Part shown: positions 61,311 through 64,000 of the stretch, one piece after another
Numbering within the stretch: the stretch's first letter is position 1
Layout of the letters: every line of letters starts with the position of its first letter
Assembly: GCA_027186245.1 (NCBI GenBank)
Contig: CP114491.1
Span: forward strand, 7,251,501-7,315,500
Direction: 5' to 3'
Length of the DNA stretch: 64,000 bases
Source of the DNA: Coriaria nepalensis
Lineage: Eukaryota; Streptophyta; Magnoliopsida; Cucurbitales; Coriariaceae
The notes under the pieces: generated by a model
What the model saw: the letters and a program-made list of their open reading frames with translations, nothing else
What the model was told of the DNA's origin: nothing
The model's database searches: none
Position numbers and translations under genes: made by a program

Positions 61311-63073
61311 TCATCCTCTTTTTTTGGTCAAACTTCTGCGTTCAGCCTCACTCTCTGCTATTAGAACAAAGAATTCCGACCCGAGCATTTCATGTATATC
61401 AAGATTCAGTGATCTACTCAACTCAACAGTCTCCATAACCACTTCAACAGTAATAACAAACCCTAATGTATACAAAATCCTTACAGCATTTGCAGCCCTG
61501 CATGCATTCTGCCTTGTCTCTAATGGCGTGTAATCTGTTTCTTGCTCTTCAAGATTAAGAGAGTTTATGTTTGATTTTGTGCTCTTTTGATCTTCTACTA
61601 TCATGTCATCTCTGGGTTCGACATGCTCTCCAACCCAGATAAATCCATTACAACCTAGTATTAAGTCGATCCCGTACTGGTCTAAATGGTGAAAATGCTG
61701 TTTTCGCCTTTTCACTAGGTATGGTGGGACTGAAAGTAGTTGACCTCTTTCAAGCTGGATTGCCAAAAATAATGATAATTCAATTAAGATGACAAATATG
61801 AAAAGAGTGCTACCAATTTTTGTGAGTTCCTTTTTTTAGAAGGTTAAGACATACCTTTCCGTATTTTTGACTTCTTGCTTGGAGATGTAGACCATCGTGT
61901 TGGAAACCACGAACCTCAGCCTGAGCAAATGAAAATCTTATTTAGGATTTTCCTTATTTGTCTGGAAAGGAGTAAGATTATAATGGAAAAAACCCTTTAT
62001 TTAATATGATGAGACTTACACAAATGACATCATTTTCCTCAAAGATAGCACGCATATTGAGCTCATCTACAGCAGTTCTTCGCCTCTGTGACTCAAAAGA
62101 ACAGAAATCATCACAGATTCAGGGTAAAAGACAATAAAAATCCCTAACATACCCCAAGTTTTATTCACTTAATTAAAGAGAGGCTATCCCTCCATCATTT
62201 AGCAGTTTTAAGTAAGATCATTTAGAAAGGAGACTACGACAAACTCATGCACAATTTAATGAATGTAGTTGATTCAAAGAAGAAACATATTTCCTCAAAA
62301 TTCACCATTCAAGAAGATATAACTAGAAAAATGAGTTAACTATAAGCTTCTACGTTTAATTCAAACTACAGGCTTCTCGAAGATATATTTACCCATGTTA
62401 ATAGACCATAAATTCATAATCATATATCATACCTACGGCAAGTTATCATACATTGAAAAAAAGTTTGGCTTTTTATACCTGGATACCATCGGGCAAGTTC
62501 ATTGATGAAAGCATCAAAACTGCATCTTGGCTAAAATTGATATCCAATCTCCAACGTTTTGGAGCTACCTGAACAAGATTGAATTTGAAGGGGTGGAAAA
62601 GGGAAATAAGAAAAAATTGGGGGCTTGAGGGATTTATTATGTTACCTCAACAACACGCCCAACTACTATATCCCCAACCTCTGGTTTATACCTATGATCG
62701 ATCACATGAAAATCGCATGAAATCAGACAGAACTGTAAGGAGCCATCACTCAACATTTTATCATTCAAGCAAATTGAAAAGTGAGGAATTTGAACTACCT
62801 GGCTCGTAAAGAACGGACATAGACAAGCTTGTTGATTCGCTCGACCACTCCACAAACCGTCGCCACCACTTCCCCGTTGAAATCCGACGTTCCATGTCCC
62901 TTGAGCACGCCATCTTCGCAGTTTACAGTGATGGTATCAGCTACTGAGACAGTGGCGTTAGTGTTCGTCTTAGAAGACGAAGCATCGAGCTTTTCCATAG
63001 CCCTATGGAGCCGGACCTTCTGAGTTTGGTTCAGAGAAAGCTGTATCCCTCTCGCATTGAGCTCGTTCACCAT
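61311..63073 (-). CDS. RRP4: exosome complex subunit RRP4
   Basis: Six exons join in frame to 328 aa: 62799-63073, 62646-62691, 62479-62568, 62020-62085, 61855-61920 and 61311-61754. The protein is a cap subunit of the RNA exosome, which trims and degrades RNA in nucleus and cytoplasm. Domains in order are an N-terminal segment with HEDGVLKGHGT-like CEDGVLKGHGTSDFNGEVVAT, the S1 domain (ARYKPEVGDIVVGRVVEV, KRWRLDINFSQDAVLMLSSMN, RRRTAVDELNMR, VICAEV, LHLQARSQKYGKLERGQLL) and the KH domain starting IDLILGCNGFIWVG. The end, MLGSEFFVLIAESEAERR, is typical. Length is close to the Arabidopsis protein (about 322 aa). The start gives MVNELNARGIQLSLNQTQK, and NQTQK is the conserved plant start region. 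No lesion was seen. Confidence 0.96.
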
Positions 63074-63546
63074 TTCAATTAATGAAATTGGAAGAAATCG
63101 GTACGAAGAATTGACGCAGTAAATAGAAAGATTAGAGAACTCTTCTCTCTGCTTAATATCTTCCAGAAATGGAAAATTAAGAACCCTAAATTAATCTCAA
63201 CCCACGGAAATTTCAGTAGGTCACAGATGAGAGGAGAGTGACGAAGGAGGGAGAAGGAAAACGCTAAACCCCATGAGGTGGGGCCCACCTCAGGTTTGAG
63301 GCAAGCCTAAAGCCTGTTAATATTTGAGCCAGCCCATGATAGTTAGTTCGAACTTTCGTGGGTCATAAAAACTGAAAAATAAATATAAAAGCAATTGTTT
63401 AAAAAAGAAAAAAAAGGCCCAACAATGAATTATTGTTAGTACAAATTTTGATACATAGGTCTGGCTGTTGCAAAAACAAGGCTAAGCCCAATGGGCTACT
63501 TACTGCCACTGCTTTTTCAGCCCACCATACAAAGCCCAAATTGATA
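63074..63546. other. RRP4 promoter and 3' flank of the next gene
   Basis: The DNA holds the RRP4 5' UTR and promoter with a telo-box-like aaccctaaat at about 63182 and a GGGCCC palindrome at 63275-63291. Both kinds of motif are usual in front of plant ribosome-biogenesis and RNA-processing genes. Confidence 0.45.
63275..63291. promoter_or_regulatory. near-palindromic TCP/site II motif
   Basis: GAGGTGGGGCCCACCTC lies about 200 bp upstream of the RRP4 start. It contains GTGGGGCC and, on the other strand, TGGGCC. The assignment rests on motif and context only. Confidence 0.4.
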
Positions 63547-64000
63547 CTACGAAGAAGTCCTATTTTCCATGCTACTATGCCTTTTCAAAGCTTCCCTTCT
63601 CCGACGAATAAAAGCATCTGATTTTTCATTTATATTCGAAACGACATCAAAAAGCTTTAAGTGTCGGCCAGAACTACCAGCAGTATGCTTTCTTTTTTCT
63701 TCACTTTCTATTTCCAGTGGTAATTTACCTTTGTTTTTCTTACTCTTCTCTTCCTCAGGTTGGGCTTTAATAGTCACTATCTTCTTTGGGCCTGATTTTT
63801 GGGCCGGGGCAGCCAAAATTGGCCTTTCTCTTCTGCCGCTTTCCCATGGATTTGTTGGGCCTTCGTTTTAGGCAGCAGCTGCGTGGTCGGAATGCTGGGC
63901 TCCGTTGGGCTTTGAAGGGGAGTCCAATACTCGAGATCATCTTTTTGTTTGAACTCCACCTGAATAGTGTCATCGGAATCGCCCGGTGGAATTCCATTGG
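63547..64000 (-). CDS. 3' part of an unidentified gene, apparent frameshift
   Basis: The gene runs off the right edge. From the edge one frame reads GIPPGDSDDTIQVEFKQKDD then LEYWTPLQSP...TTQLLPKT and stays open to 63777. Protein-like reading then passes to another frame: EGPTNPWESGRRERPIL, AAPAQKSGPKKIVTIKAQ, a Lys/Glu-rich stretch, and SSGRHLKLFDVVSNINEKSD, AFIRRRREALKRHSS, with the stop at 63547. That frame has a TAA at 63868-63870 just above the switch, so a one-base shift at about 63865-63885, or an unseen short intron, is needed. The last about 25 residues (N-x-x-x-D-A-F-I-R-x-x-R-E) faintly resemble the DUF761 tail of cotton-fibre-type proteins; I do not rely on it. Function is unknown, and the first ATG is outside the window. 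Confidence 0.45.

Overview
The window is nuclear DNA of a flowering plant, most likely a eudicot. The evidence is AT-rich intergenic DNA, GT-AG introns mostly about 75-600 bp long, plant-specific gene families (GID1, AHP, BSL phosphatase, ABP1, FANTASTIC FOUR-like, VAPYRIN-like, RLCK and SPARK-domain receptor kinases), copia and hAT transposon debris, and a eukaryotic tRNA-Ser gene. I cannot name the species from sequence alone.

Layout. 1-2.4 kb: repeats and hAT/MITE-like debris. 2.4-7.7 kb (-): BSL1, a Kelch-repeat PPP phosphatase of brassinosteroid signalling, about 21 exons. 9.1-11.0 kb (-): exon-depleted tas-like aldo/keto reductase, a probable pseudogene. 11.3-12.0 kb (-): histone H2A.X. 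14.5-16 kb (+): decayed copia element. 16.6-18.0 kb (-): single-exon VAPYRIN-like MSP/ankyrin protein. 18-24.7 kb: AT-rich gene-poor DNA with a repeat cluster. 24.8-26.4 kb (+): GID1 gibberellin receptor. 26.4-31.9 kb: gene-poor, one MITE-like hairpin. 31.9-33.1 kb (-): secreted LRR protein. 34.3-35.8 kb (-): AHP histidine phosphotransfer protein, six exons. 37.3-41.6 kb (-): ATG18g/h-type BCAS3/WD autophagy protein, eight exons. 44.6-48.0 kb (-): class VI receptor-like cytoplasmic kinase whose last intron carries a short copia derivative with two LTRs. 50.1-51.9 kb (+): RKF3-like SPARK receptor kinase. 52.4-54.2 kb (+): tandem FANTASTIC FOUR-like genes, the second frameshifted. 55.4 kb (-): tRNA-Ser(UGA). 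56.6-57.6 kb: hAT transposase relic. 58.0-58.7 kb (+): ycf49-like pseudogene. 59.3-60.8 kb (+): ABP1 with an in-frame TAG. 61.3-63.1 kb (-): exosome subunit RRP4. 63.5-64 kb (-): end of an unidentified gene with an apparent frameshift.

The genes are independently transcribed, with no operon logic. Loci for four hormone pathways (BSL1, GID1, AHP, ABP1) share the window, which is probably coincidence. The most notable result is that ABP1 is otherwise complete, including Zn ligands and KDEL, but carries a CAG-to-TAG change at an exon end and an unusual GC donor. It lies next to a second conserved gene that also carries a nonsense change. I found no CRISPR, operon or bacterial-type system.
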